A stretch of 64,000 nucleotides of DNA from Solibacillus sp040274725 (GCA_040274725.1 JBEMAQ010000016.1:1-64000), one strand, 5' to 3'; counted from the stretch's first letter, positions 16,004 through 24,414 are shown. Notes: generated by a model from the letters alone, not told the origin. Numbers and translations are program-made.

Positions 16004-16795
16004 ATGACAAAGAAAATGGAGAAGAAATATATTCCATTAGCAGATTTTTTCCAAAATACGACACAGCCTAACTTTACGTTAACATACGAGGCGATTGAAA
16101 ATATTATGGGGCAGCAGTTACCAAATGCCGCTTATTTAAATAGTAGCTGGTGGAAAAAGGCAAAGCTTCACGCGACACATCATTTATGCTGGACAGAGGC
16201 GGATTATCACGTAGTTGATGTGAAGCTTGGACAAAGTATTACATTTTCTAAAATGAATTTAGAGAATGTGGCGAATTTAGATTGCTCACAACAGGCATAT
16301 ATTATCCGCCAAATCGAAACGGACGATGCGCGAAATTTCATTAATCTTCAAGAAGTGTTATTCGCAGAATGTGATTTTCATTATTATGGACCTGGCGAGC
16401 AACAGCTAACTGTCCAACAAATGAAAAAAGTGATGACTACTTGGCGGAAAGATAAACAAGCAACGATTTTACTTTGTATTTTAAACGGTCAATTTACAGG
16501 TTACTTACATATTGAACGTCACCCATCAACACGCACAAAGCATATTGCGGAAATTCGCCTCGCTGTAAAGCAAGAATTCACAAATAAGGGCATTGGCACA
16601 GCGCTACTTAAACAGGCAGAGCTCTGGGCACAAAAGCAAAAAGTAGAGCGTTTAGAAGCAGTTATTACACCAAATAACCCAGCAGCCATTGCATTATTTG
16701 AACGTGCTTCATTCCAGCAAGACGGCGTACGTACAAATGCATTAAAATACGGGGATTGCTATGTAGACGAGCTTTACTATAGTAAACTATTTTAA
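16004..16795 (+). CDS. GNAT acetyltransferase with N-terminal DUF7662-like domain
   Basis: 263 residues from the ATG behind TGAGGA. Residues about 5-85 match the small domain I know as DUF7662: KYIPLADFF, LTYEAIENIMGQQLP, the paired tryptophans SSWWKK, and a closing VDVKLGQSITFSK. Residues about 95-263 are a GNAT N-acetyltransferase: IAEIRLAVKQEFTNKGIGTAL holds the acetyl-CoA loop and NPAAIALFERASFQ the C-terminal part. The substrate is unknown. The DUF is usually found alone or near nucleases, so a fusion with GNAT is unusual. An in-frame ATG ten codons upstream is less likely. Confidence 0.8.
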   Translation: MTKKMEKKYIPLADFFQNTTQPNFTLTYEAIENIMGQQLPNAAYLNSSWWKKAKLHATHHLCWTEADYHVVDVKLGQSITFSKMNLENVANLDCSQQAYIIRQIETDDARNFINLQEVLFAECDFHYYGPGEQQLTVQQMKKVMTTWRKDKQATILLCILNGQFTGYLHIERHPSTRTKHIAEIRLAVKQEFTNKGIGTALLKQAELWAQKQKVERLEAVITPNNPAAIALFERASFQQDGVRTNALKYGDCYVDELYYSKLF

Positions 16796-16799
16796 AAAT

Positions 16800-16843
16800 G
16801 AAAAAGACATGAGTTGTAGCAGGCTACAACTCATGTCTTTTTC
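16800..16843. terminator. Bidirectional terminator between the GNAT and RpiR genes
   Basis: A near-perfect 44-bp palindrome (arms GAAAAAGACATGAGTTGTAG and its complement) lies between two convergent stop codons. Confidence 0.9.
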
Positions 16844-16844
16844 A

Positions 16845-17669
16845 TTATACATTAGTCCGTACTTTATACTTTAGCGTATCTTTCTGGCTCATTTCTTTAG
16901 CCTGCTTCTTGATTAGCTCTGTTAACTTATAGAGCATAGAGAACAATGCAATTTTACTTGGGATATCTTTAGTACAAAGCTGTTCAGTTGATAACTGAAC
17001 TGTCCCTTTTTTTGTAGCATATGTATGATTACAAAGTACAAAAATCTTTACATTTTTGCGCTGTGCAATCGCCATCACCGTTTCTACATCCTCAAACTCT
17101 TCATCAAACATAAAAGTTAACAAAATTGAGTTTTCATCCATCGTCGCTAAATTACGCGCGATATCTTCTGCATCATGTTGAATACAATATACATTATCTC
17201 GAGACGCTGTTAATTCATTATAGAACCCTAATGCTGCTGGAATTGCTTGTCTAAAACCAATAACATAAACAGCTTGGCTATTATAAATTGCTTGTACTGT
17301 TTCTTCAAATACTGACTCATCAATGGCAGTAATACTTGTTGTTACATCTTCAATTACTTTGGCAATTGAAGTAGATTCCGTCTGCTTTTTCTTCGATACA
17401 CGTTGCCTAACAACTGGTATCTCTCCAGATTCGATTAAATAAGCCTTCATTTTTTCCTGTAACTCACTAAAACCTGATAAATCCATCGCATAACAGAAGC
17501 GAATAACCGTTGACTCGCTAACTCCAGCAAGTCGCCCAACTTCCGATGCTATTTGTGAAGCTATAATATTCGGATTATCAACAACAAATTGCGCGACCTT
17601 ACGTTGACCTTTTGATAATCGGATATATCGTTTTTTTATACTATCGCAAATATTCACCGTTTCCACCAT
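16845..17669 (-). CDS. RpiR/MurR-family transcriptional regulator
   Basis: 274 residues from the ATG at 17669; longer starts exist but lack a good ribosome site. The N-terminal HTH_6 domain shows LSKGQRKVAQFVVDNP, ASQIASEVGRLAGVSESTVIRFCYAMDLSGFSEL with the recognition helix. Residues about 125-260 form a SIS sugar-phosphate-binding domain (AVYVIGFRQAIPAALGFYNEL, ENSILLTFMFDEE). Typical members sense amino-sugar or sugar phosphates. No sugar gene lies nearby, the neighbours being convergent or separately terminated, so its target is unknown. The SIS core lacks a clear SGxS-type serine, so ligand binding may differ. Confidence 0.87.
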   Translation of the reverse strand: MVETVNICDSIKKRYIRLSKGQRKVAQFVVDNPNIIASQIASEVGRLAGVSESTVIRFCYAMDLSGFSELQEKMKAYLIESGEIPVVRQRVSKKKQTESTSIAKVIEDVTTSITAIDESVFEETVQAIYNSQAVYVIGFRQAIPAALGFYNELTASRDNVYCIQHDAEDIARNLATMDENSILLTFMFDEEFEDVETVMAIAQRKNVKIFVLCNHTYATKKGTVQLSTEQLCTKDIPSKIALFSMLYKLTELIKKQAKEMSQKDTLKYKVRTNV

Positions 17670-17951
17670 TCCTCTTCCTATCATTTTTTGAATTTTTATG
17701 TAATATGACACACACGTTGTTCCATCTAATAAAAACACACTACCATGAATATAAATCGAATTCAACGACTTTTCTGAAAAAACTTCATCTAACTAAAGAA
17801 TAAAGCATTTTTATGTATTTAAATGACAAATTTCCGTAATAAATTTCAAATTAGAAAAGAAATTATTACGACGTTTTTGAAAGGAAAGCTTTATAACGAC
17901 GAATAGAAATGTATATTTTTTTATAAAAATTTATTCATATTTATGTTACAT

Positions 17952-17987
17952 AAAAAACTCTTCCTATAAAATAAGAAGAGTTTTTTG
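17952..17987 (-). terminator. Terminator of niaP
   Basis: AAAAACTCTTC / GAAGAGTTTTT with a 10-11 base loop and T-run on the minus strand. Confidence 0.8.
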
Positions 17988-17995
17988 TAAAATTA

Positions 17996-19228
17996 CTATC
18001 GCAGCTCTGTTTGCTTCGTTTCTTTTCCAAGAAACAGGACGGCCGCTGCACCAATTAAAATTGCAACACAGAAAATCGCAAAAATAAAGCCGTAGTCATA
18101 GCCTTTTGCAAGTAATGAGCCGACAAGCAATGGGCCAAAAATACCGCCGACACGTCCGACAGCCGCTGCCATCCCTGCACCTGTTCCGCGAATAATCGCT
18201 GGATACTGCTCAGGTGTATACGCATAAAGTGCACCCCATGCACCTAAATTAAAGAAGGATAATAACATCCCTGAGACAAGTAGCATCGTGACGCCCTCCG
18301 CATTACCAAAAACGTACGCGCTTGCTGCTGTTCCGACTAAATATGTCACAAGTACAAATTTACGACCGAATTTTTCAATGAACCAAGCCGCTGTAAAGTA
18401 GCCCGGTAATTGTGCAAGCGTCATAATAAGCACATATTTAAAGCTCGTAATTAAATCAAAGCCTTTCCCAACCATCACACTCGGCAGCCATAAAAACATC
18501 CCGTAATACGAAAATACAACCGCAAACCATAATACCCAAAGCATCACTGTCGGGCGCGCCTGACCTTTCGCCCAAACGTCCTTCATATTGTCAAATACCG
18601 AGCGTTTTTTTGACGCCTCCTTCACCGAAAATTGCGGTGAATCAGGTAATTTCATCCGAATGTAAATCGCATAAAATGCAGGCACCGCTGTAAGTAAAAG
18701 TGCTACACGCCAACCTTCAATCGGCCAAAAATCAGCTGGAATTACAAAATACGAAATAATTGCTGCAATCAGCCAACCTGCTGCCCAAAAGCTTTCAAGT
18801 AACACAACAACGCGGCCGCGCTCTTCTGCCTTTACACTTTCAGATACAAGTGTTGAGGCAACGGGCAATTCACCGCCAAGCCCCATTCCGACGAAGAAAC
18901 GAAAAATTAAAAACATCGTCAGTGCCGTTGTAAAGGCCGACAATCCACTTGCTACCGAGAACAAAAGGAGCGTCCACATAAAGATTTTTTTACGCCCTAC
19001 TTTATCGGCAAGTAGTCCGAATAGGAGTGCTCCAACAGCCATTCCGATCGAATTGACACTACCAATCCAGCCTGCCTGTTGCGGTGTTAAATTCCAATCC
19101 ACAACTAATGCCGCAATAACGAATGATAAAATCCCAACATCCATCGCATCAAACATCCAGCCAACCCCTGCTACACCGAGCAATTTATTGCGAGAAAGTG
19201 GCTTTATCTCTTGTTGTTTTGTTGTCAT
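17996..19228 (-). CDS. niaP: Nicotinate (niacin) transporter, MFS family
   Basis: 410 residues, 12 predicted membrane helices. It is very similar along its length to what I recall of B. subtilis NiaP (YceI): LGVAGVGWMFDAMDVGILSF, NSIGMAVGALLFGLLADKVG, GMGLGGELPVASTLVSE, FSYYGMFLWLPSVM and YTPEQYP. The loop 2-3 motif ADKVGRKK is the MFS signature. It imports nicotinic acid for NAD salvage. A palindrome resembling a NiaR operator overlaps the expected transcription start, which supports the assignment. Confidence 0.88.
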   Translation of the reverse strand: MTTKQQEIKPLSRNKLLGVAGVGWMFDAMDVGILSFVIAALVVDWNLTPQQAGWIGSVNSIGMAVGALLFGLLADKVGRKKIFMWTLLLFSVASGLSAFTTALTMFLIFRFFVGMGLGGELPVASTLVSESVKAEERGRVVVLLESFWAAGWLIAAIISYFVIPADFWPIEGWRVALLLTAVPAFYAIYIRMKLPDSPQFSVKEASKKRSVFDNMKDVWAKGQARPTVMLWVLWFAVVFSYYGMFLWLPSVMVGKGFDLITSFKYVLIMTLAQLPGYFTAAWFIEKFGRKFVLVTYLVGTAASAYVFGNAEGVTMLLVSGMLLSFFNLGAWGALYAYTPEQYPAIIRGTGAGMAAAVGRVGGIFGPLLVGSLLAKGYDYGFIFAIFCVAILIGAAAVLFLGKETKQTELR

Positions 19229-19250
19229 CTTTACTACCTAACCTTTCATC

Positions 19251-19272
19251 TGTCTTTACACATGTAAAAATG
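19251..19272. promoter_or_regulatory. Candidate NiaR (YrxA) operator in the niaP leader
   Basis: TGTCTTTACA-CA-TGTAAAAATG: 7 of 10 positions are symmetric, with a perfect TTTACA/TGTAAA core. It lies just downstream of a -10 TATAGT (19280-19285, minus strand). The TTTACA-type half-site and neighbour gene fit the NiaR motif as I remember it. Confidence 0.55.
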
Positions 19273-19365
19273 TGCTCTTACTATACCATACTTCACAAAA
19301 ATGACACCAATTAATTTTCTTAATACAGTAGCCTAAATAAATAACGTCTTGTACACTTGATTTAT

Positions 19366-19385
19366 CAAATAGTTTAGACTATTTG
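19366..19385. promoter_or_regulatory. Perfect inverted repeat upstream of the thrCB promoter
   Basis: CAAATAGT-TTAG-ACTATTTG, 8-bp arms with a 4-base centre, ends 11 bases before the -35 of thrCB. There is no T-run, so it is more likely a protein site than a terminator. Confidence 0.4.
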
Positions 19386-19396
19386 TTCATTTCCTA

Positions 19397-19425
19397 TTGA
19401 AATGGTGCCGTCGTAGAGTTAAAAT
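19397..19425 (+). promoter_or_regulatory. thrCB promoter (sigma-A type)
   Basis: TTGAAA (19397-19402), 17-base spacer, TAAAAT (19420-19425). The start codon of thrC is about 58 bases further on. Confidence 0.6.
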
Positions 19426-19482
19426 GTCTTTTATACAAAAACAACTGTTCATCCAGTGAGAACAAAAGGAGCTAATCTCGTT

Positions 19483-20541
19483 ATGTGGAAAGGTTTAATC
19501 GAAGAATATAAAGAGTTTTTACCTGTAACTGAAAATACACCAGCACTTACTTTAAATGAAGGAAATACACCACTTATTCATTTAGTCAATCTGTCTAAAA
19601 AATTAGGCATTGAATTATACGGAAAAATTGAAGGCGCAAACCCAACTGGTTCATTCAAAGACCGCGGTATGGTATTTGCGGTTGCAAAAGCAATTGAAGA
19701 AGGTTCAAAAGTTGTAATCTGTGCTTCTACAGGTAACACATCTGCGGCAGCAGCAGCATATGCTACACGTGCGGGCATCCAGTCGATCGTTGTTATTCCT
19801 AAAGGCAAGGTTGCACTTGGTAAACTTGCTCAAGCTTGCATGTACGGTGCAAAAATCATCGAAATCGACGGCAATTTTGATGATGCACTTAACATCGTTC
19901 GTCAAATCGGTGAAACAACACCAATTGCACTTGTAAACTCAGTAAACCCTTACCGTATTGAAGGGCAAAAAACAGCGGCATTCGAAATTGTTGACCAATT
20001 AGGCGCTGCACCAGACTACTTATGCATTCCAGTTGGTAACGCGGGCAACATTACCGCTTACTGGAAAGGCTTCAAGGAATATAACGAAGTAAAACAGTCA
20101 GGCTTACCAAAAATGTACGGCTTTGAGGCGGAAGGTTCTGCCGCAATCGTACAAGGTGCACCAATCGCAAACCCTGAAACAATTGCAACGGCAATCCGTA
20201 TCGGCAATCCTGCAAGCTGGACATTAGCAGAAAATGCGCGTGATGAGTCTGGCGGGATCATTGATTCTGTAACAGATGAGGAAATCATTGAGGCGTACAA
20301 ATTAATCGCCGGCACAGAAGGTATTTTCGTTGAGCCAGGTTCAGCTGCATCATTAGCTGGTGTGATTAAATCTGTCGAGTCAGGCAAAATTGCAAAGGGC
20401 GCGAAAGTTGTCACAGTATTTACTGGTAACGGCTTAAAAGACCCTGATACTGCAATGAACGTATCAACAGTGGAGCTTGTCTCACTAAAAAATGATGAGC
20501 AAGAAATCCGTGACTATATCGAAGGTGTTTTCGCACTATGA
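19483..20541 (+). CDS. thrC: Threonine synthase
   Basis: 352 residues, length as in B. subtilis ThrC. PLP enzyme of fold type II: EGNTPLIHL near the N-terminus, the PLP lysine in NPTGSFKDRGMVFAV, CASTGNTSAAAAAYATRAGI, VPVGNAGN-type phosphate loop (IPVGNAGNITAYWKG) and FVEPGSAASLAG. It converts O-phosphohomoserine to threonine. The ATG is 11 bases behind AAAGGAG. The thrB start overlaps its stop (ATGA), so the two are translationally coupled. Homoserine dehydrogenase (hom), which precedes thrC in Bacillus, is not in this window. Confidence 0.96.
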   Translation: MWKGLIEEYKEFLPVTENTPALTLNEGNTPLIHLVNLSKKLGIELYGKIEGANPTGSFKDRGMVFAVAKAIEEGSKVVICASTGNTSAAAAAYATRAGIQSIVVIPKGKVALGKLAQACMYGAKIIEIDGNFDDALNIVRQIGETTPIALVNSVNPYRIEGQKTAAFEIVDQLGAAPDYLCIPVGNAGNITAYWKGFKEYNEVKQSGLPKMYGFEAEGSAAIVQGAPIANPETIATAIRIGNPASWTLAENARDESGGIIDSVTDEEIIEAYKLIAGTEGIFVEPGSAASLAGVIKSVESGKIAKGAKVVTVFTGNGLKDPDTAMNVSTVELVSLKNDEQEIRDYIEGVFAL

Positions 20542-21440
20542 GTCAAAAATGGCAAATCACTGTTCCCGGTAGTACAGCGAACTTAGGTCCAGGCTTTGAC
20601 TCGATTGGCCTTGGTTTGTCACTTTATTTAAATCTCACAGTCTCACTGCAGGATGAATGGGAATTTGTCCACATTGGTGAAAACGTACCAGGTAATATTC
20701 CGATTGAAGAACATTTAATTTATATGATTGCCAAACAAGTTGCCGATCAGTACGGTAAAAAATTGCCAGCTTGCCGTGTTGAAATGACGAGTGAACTGCC
20801 ACTTGCACGTGGCTTAGGTAGTAGTGCGGCGGCCATTGTTGGTGCAATCGAGTTAGCAAACATTGTCTGTGGGCTAAATTTATCGACGCAAGATAAGCTA
20901 AATATTTCTTCACAAATCGAGGGACATCCCGATAACGCCACAGCATCTGTTTTAGGCGGTTTAACGGTGTCTGCGATGGATGAGCATGGCTTCGTTGATA
21001 CGATTCATGTTACGGACGTAGACGCATCATTTGTCGTGTATATTCCAGACGTTGAACTAAAAACAGCAGAGGCGCGCGGTGTACTGCCTAATGAGTTTGA
21101 CCGTGCGTATGCAGTGCGAGCAAGTGCAAATGCTAATATGCTTGCCGCGTCACTCATTGCAAAAGATTACGTGCGTATCGGACGCTATATGGAAGCTGAT
21201 TTATTCCATGAGCCGTTCCGTGCAAAGCTTATTCCTAGCTACACGGAAATTCACACAGCCGCGCTTGATGCCGGCGCATACGGTACCGCGTTAAGCGGAG
21301 CAGGTCCGACACTTATTTCAATTGTGCCAACACATAGGGCGGAAACATTTGTTGTATCCATGCAACAACAGTTCCCAGAACATAAAATTATTTTGACAAA
21401 AGCAGATACACACGGCGTCACTGTAAAAATTTTTGCTTAG
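20538..21440 (+). CDS. thrB: Homoserine kinase
   Basis: 300 residues, GHMP kinase fold. PGSTANLGPGFDSIGLGLSLYL is the N-terminal substrate motif, LPLARGLGSSAAAIVGAI the glycine-rich ATP loop, EGHPDNATASVLGG the family signature, and GAYGTALSGAGPTLIS the C-terminal GHMP motif. It phosphorylates homoserine to O-phosphohomoserine, the substrate of the ThrC encoded just upstream. The start codon overlaps the thrC stop by 4 bases. A terminator follows. Confidence 0.96.
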   Translation: MSQKWQITVPGSTANLGPGFDSIGLGLSLYLNLTVSLQDEWEFVHIGENVPGNIPIEEHLIYMIAKQVADQYGKKLPACRVEMTSELPLARGLGSSAAAIVGAIELANIVCGLNLSTQDKLNISSQIEGHPDNATASVLGGLTVSAMDEHGFVDTIHVTDVDASFVVYIPDVELKTAEARGVLPNEFDRAYAVRASANANMLAASLIAKDYVRIGRYMEADLFHEPFRAKLIPSYTEIHTAALDAGAYGTALSGAGPTLISIVPTHRAETFVVSMQQQFPEHKIILTKADTHGVTVKIFA

Positions 21441-21452
21441 ACCAATCCATTT

Positions 21453-21489
21453 AGCGTATGAGTTCATGATGAATTCATACGCTTTTTTT
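21453..21489 (+). terminator. Terminator of thrCB
   Basis: AGCGTATGA / TCATACGCT stem with a 13-base loop, then seven T. Confidence 0.88.
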
Positions 21490-21597
21490 ATAATTTTCAT
21501 AACTAATAGGAATACTTTTCGATGAATGTGGGTATAATATTAAATCTGATAAATTACTTGCTATCAGACATTACGAAATCGAAAGGGGAAATAACTT

Positions 21598-22242
21598 ATG
21601 AAAATCGCAATTATCGGTGCCTCAGGTAAAGCCGGCAAGCATATGGTTCACGAAGCAAAAATGCGTGGATATGAACCTACTGCAATCGTCAAAAATAAAG
21701 CAACATTAAAGAGAGAAATTCCAACGATTGAGGCGGATTTATTTCATTTAACTGCCGAAGACCTCGCACCTTTTGATGTCATTATTAATGCATTTGCACC
21801 ATTAAATGGTGAAGAGCATTTACATGTAGAGGCCGGCAAACATTTAATTTCACTACTGACAAATACAAATAAGCGTCTGTTCGTGATTGGAAGCTCGGGT
21901 ATTTTATTTATCGATTGTCACAAAACGATACGTCTGCTTGAGCATGAAGATTATCCAGAGCATTTGTTTAACAATGCAAAAGCGCAGCTGCAAAACTTGC
22001 AAGATTTACAAAACTCATCTATTCAATGGACATTTATAAGCCCACCAGCACTTTTTGACGTAGAGGGACCGCGCACAGGTCATTATACCGTTAGAAAAGA
22101 GCGTGTCGCTTACAACTCGCAGCTAGATAGCTATAGCAGCTATGCCGATTTAGCGGTGGCTGTTATTGATGAGATTGAAAATAAACAGTTTATTAACGAG
22201 AGCTTTACATTAGCCTCTGAAAACTTTACATCGGCTTCGTAG
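21598..22242 (+). CDS. NAD(P)-binding SDR-like protein (YwnB/NmrA type)
   Basis: 214 residues, an atypical short-chain dehydrogenase of the NAD(P)H-binding type. The N-terminus MKIAIIGASGKAGKHMVHEA is the Rossmann GxxGxxG, FDVIINAFAP and FVIGSSG are later strands, and WTFISPPALFDVEGPRTGHY is the family's C-terminal region. No clear Tyr-x-x-x-Lys catalytic pair is seen, so it may be a redox sensor or flavin/quinone reductase. It has a good ribosome site (AAAGGGG) and appears monocistronic. Confidence 0.85.
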   Translation: MKIAIIGASGKAGKHMVHEAKMRGYEPTAIVKNKATLKREIPTIEADLFHLTAEDLAPFDVIINAFAPLNGEEHLHVEAGKHLISLLTNTNKRLFVIGSSGILFIDCHKTIRLLEHEDYPEHLFNNAKAQLQNLQDLQNSSIQWTFISPPALFDVEGPRTGHYTVRKERVAYNSQLDSYSSYADLAVAVIDEIENKQFINESFTLASENFTSAS

Positions 22243-22270
22243 GTATGATGACGAAACAGCTAGTCAATCG

Positions 22271-22314
22271 AAAAAGGAATGAATTTATCATGTTTGATAA
22301 ATTCATTCCTTTTA
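22271..22314. terminator. Bidirectional terminator between the SDR gene and zupT
   Basis: GGAATGAATTTATCA / TGATAAATTCATTCC, 15-bp perfect stem with a 4-base loop; A-run and T-run on opposite sides serve two convergent genes. Confidence 0.9.
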
Positions 22315-23130
22315 TTATGTTAATAATACTAAGCTAATCGCCATAACAGCCATGCCTGCTACTAAACCATAAATCGATAAATGCGTTTCATCGTATTTTT
22401 TCGCAGCTGGTAATAGCTCATCTAGTGAAATAAACACCATAATGCCGGCTACCCCTGCGAATATTACGCCGAACATTACGTCATTTAAAAACGGTGCTAA
22501 AATTAGAAAGGCAACAAGCGCTCCAACAGGCTCAGCAAGCCCTGACAGCAGTGATAACTTAAACGCCTTCATACGGATACCTGTTGCATAAAAAATCGGT
22601 ACAGCAACGGCAATGCCCTCTGGAATATTATGAATTGCTACAGCAACTGCAATCGCAACACCAAGATTTGGATCCTGCATCGCTGACATAAACGTTGCAA
22701 TCCCTTCTGGAAAGTTGTGAATCGCAATAGCGAGTGCAGTAAATGTCCCCATTTTCATCAGCTTGTCTGCATCCACAGCTGGCCGACCCTCAACCGCATT
22801 GACATCTTCTACTGAACGCACCTCGTGTGGGTTGTTTTTCGTCGGTATAAAGCGGTCAATTAGTGCAATGAGTACCATCCCTCCAAAGAACCCGACTAAC
22901 GTCATCCAGTAGCCCTGTGTGTCTCCTAAAGCAGCTGTTAATGAATCCTTCGCCTTCACAAATATTTCAACGAGTGATACGTAAATCATTACCCCTGCTG
23001 AAAAGCCAAGCGCGATTGATAGAAACTTTGTATTTGTACGCGTTGTAAAAAAGGCAATTAAACTACCTAACCCTGTAGCAAGACCTGCGAAAAGTGTTAA
23101 ACCTAATGCAAATAGTACATTTCCCTCCAT
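22315..23130 (-). CDS. zupT: ZIP-family divalent metal transporter (ZupT-like)
   Basis: 271 residues, eight predicted membrane helices. The metal path motifs of ZIP proteins are clear: IAIHNFPEGIATF in helix IV and AIHNIPEGIAVAVP in helix V, with a cytoplasmic loop (residues about 105-145) between helices III and IV. E. coli ZupT takes up Zn, Fe and Mn. The ATG lies behind GGGGGAATT. The promoter region carries two inverted AAGGAAAC half-sites that resemble MntR boxes, so manganese may be the relevant ion here. It lies downstream of a PAP2 gene but has its own promoter. Confidence 0.9.
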   Translation of the reverse strand: MEGNVLFALGLTLFAGLATGLGSLIAFFTTRTNTKFLSIALGFSAGVMIYVSLVEIFVKAKDSLTAALGDTQGYWMTLVGFFGGMVLIALIDRFIPTKNNPHEVRSVEDVNAVEGRPAVDADKLMKMGTFTALAIAIHNFPEGIATFMSAMQDPNLGVAIAVAVAIHNIPEGIAVAVPIFYATGIRMKAFKLSLLSGLAEPVGALVAFLILAPFLNDVMFGVIFAGVAGIMVFISLDELLPAAKKYDETHLSIYGLVAGMAVMAISLVLLT

Positions 23131-23160
23131 AGAATTCCCCCGTTCATCTTTATTTTCTAT

Positions 23161-23189
23161 AGTATACAAATAAAGTTTCCTTTGTTCAA
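23161..23189 (-). promoter_or_regulatory. zupT promoter (sigma-A type)
   Basis: On the minus strand TTGAAC (23184-23189), 17-base spacer, TATACT (23161-23166), about 30 bases before the ATG. Confidence 0.7.
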
Positions 23190-23214
23190 CTTTCTTAGTT
23201 AAGGAAACACTTTA
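23172..23214. promoter_or_regulatory. Inverted MntR-like half-sites at the zupT promoter
   Basis: AAAGTTTCCTTT (23172-23183) and TTAAGGAAAC (23199-23208) form an inverted repeat; the first arm lies in the promoter spacer, the second just upstream of -35. AAGGAAAC matches one half of the MntR box TTTGCCTTAAGGAAAC of B. subtilis. Confidence 0.45.
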
Positions 23215-23236
23215 TTCTCCAATACAAATTAATAAC

Positions 23237-23270
23237 CAAAAAAAGGGATGATTCATCCCCTTTTTTTAAA
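23237..23270 (-). terminator. Terminator of the PAP2 gene
   Basis: AAAAAAAGGGGATGA / TCATCCCTTTTTTT hairpin overlapping the last codons of the PAP2 gene. Confidence 0.8.
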
Positions 23271-23861
23271 ATATTTTTTTCTTCTCTCATACCACCAAAC
23301 ACAGAGAGTAAACCATGCATAACCAACGCACCAGCCTGCTAACACATCCGTGGCAAAATGACGCCCTTCTGCAACTCTAGATGAACCAACTAGTAGTGCA
23401 AGTATGATTACTACAAGCCAGATGATTATGCTTCTTTTCGCCAGCGTCGCACCCCGCGCAAAAAAATAGCCAACCGTCATTAACATAAAGAACCCTGCCA
23501 TTGTATGTCCTGACGGAAAGCTATATGTCGTCAGCTGATCCGCAATGTCAGGTCGAGGGCGCTGTACGATATGCTTTAGTAATTGATTCAACCCATTACC
23601 ACCTGCAAACACAACTACAACAAATAGCATTGCTCGGTAATCTTTCCCTCGAAGTGCAAAAAACAGCACAAATGCAATTCCTACACTCGCCGCAACGATA
23701 GGCTCACCTAAATAATGAAAGAAAATAATAAGTGCATTGTCCTTCAATAAAGCCCGTACCCATGTATCAAATGCTACCCATGTCGGCTCATTAAAATTAA
23801 ACGCTAAATAGACGAAACATAAGCCTGCTAGCACTGCTAAACTATAAATTATTCTTTTCAT
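23253..23861 (-). CDS. PAP2-superfamily phosphatase
   Basis: 202 residues, about six membrane helices. All three PAP2 phosphatase motifs are present: KHIVQRPRPD, SFPSGHT and SSRVAEGRHFATDVLAG, with catalytic His in the second and third. Such integral membrane enzymes dephosphorylate lipid phosphates; in Bacillales they include undecaprenyl-pyrophosphate and phosphatidylglycerophosphate phosphatases. Which lipid is used cannot be told. It is followed by a terminator and then zupT. Confidence 0.9.
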   Translation of the reverse strand: MKRIIYSLAVLAGLCFVYLAFNFNEPTWVAFDTWVRALLKDNALIIFFHYLGEPIVAASVGIAFVLFFALRGKDYRAMLFVVVVFAGGNGLNQLLKHIVQRPRPDIADQLTTYSFPSGHTMAGFFMLMTVGYFFARGATLAKRSIIIWLVVIILALLVGSSRVAEGRHFATDVLAGWCVGYAWFTLCVWWYERRKKYFKKRG

Positions 23862-23964
23862 GCGCTCACTTCTTTCTCGTCATGTATGATTCACAATATG
23901 CGTAAAAAGCTTCATCGTTACTAATTATTTTAACCGGAATTTACACTCTGTTACTTTATTCACC

Positions 23965-24005
23965 AAAAAAAGAGCCGATTAAACGTTTTCACATTTAATC
24001 AAGCT
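23965..24005 (-). terminator. Terminator of the heme monooxygenase gene
   Basis: GAGCTTGATTAAA / TTTAATCGGCTC stem (one mismatch), then seven T on the minus strand. Confidence 0.8.
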
Positions 24006-24012
24006 CCCTCTA

Positions 24013-24345
24013 TTATTCTATCACTGTATAGTTGCCATGATCCATTGCGATGATATATTCCGGCTTTGGTGGCTTACCGCCGTGCTCTTTAATCTTCGCC
24101 TTGTGACCGGCGATATGCTCAGGGCTCTTTTCCCAAGCTTTCCATGCATCCTCTGATTCCCAGCGAACAATCATGATCACTTCTTCTTCACCGCGGCGCA
24201 CATTTTTTACAAGTAGCTCACGGCCGATAAAGCCCTCACGTTGCTCAAGCATTGACGGCCCTTTATCCGGTTTCTTTTTAAAACGCTCTAACACCTTTTC
24301 AGCATTGCCTTCTGTTACAGTCCATTTACGAATTTGTACAAACAT
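24013..24345 (-). CDS. hmoA: IsdG-type heme-degrading monooxygenase (HmoA-like)
   Basis: 110 residues from the ATG behind AAGGAGG. It is an antibiotic-biosynthesis-monooxygenase (ABM) fold protein: MFVQIRKWTVTEGNAEKVLERF, QREGFIGRELLVKNVRRGEEEVIMIVRWESEDAWKAWEKS, then HIAGHK. The Trp and His of the catalytic Asn-Trp-His triad of IsdG enzymes are in RWESEDAW and HIAGHK; an Asn lies in TEGNAE. IsdG/HmoA enzymes open heme and free iron in the cytoplasm. Its place right after the petrobactin importer gene yclQ supports an iron role, although a terminator lies between. Confidence 0.85.
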   Translation of the reverse strand: MFVQIRKWTVTEGNAEKVLERFKKKPDKGPSMLEQREGFIGRELLVKNVRRGEEEVIMIVRWESEDAWKAWEKSPEHIAGHKAKIKEHGGKPPKPEYIIAMDHGNYTVIE

Positions 24346-24364
24346 ATACATCCTCCTTCTTTTG

Positions 24365-24396
24365 AAAAAAAGCATGTCTCAATATGAGACATGCCC
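24365..24396 (-). terminator. Terminator of yclQ
   Basis: GCATGTCTCA / TGAGACATGC, perfect 10-bp stem, 3-base loop, seven T on the minus strand. Confidence 0.9.
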
Positions 24397-24414
24397 CCTT
24401 ATTATTCAATCGAA

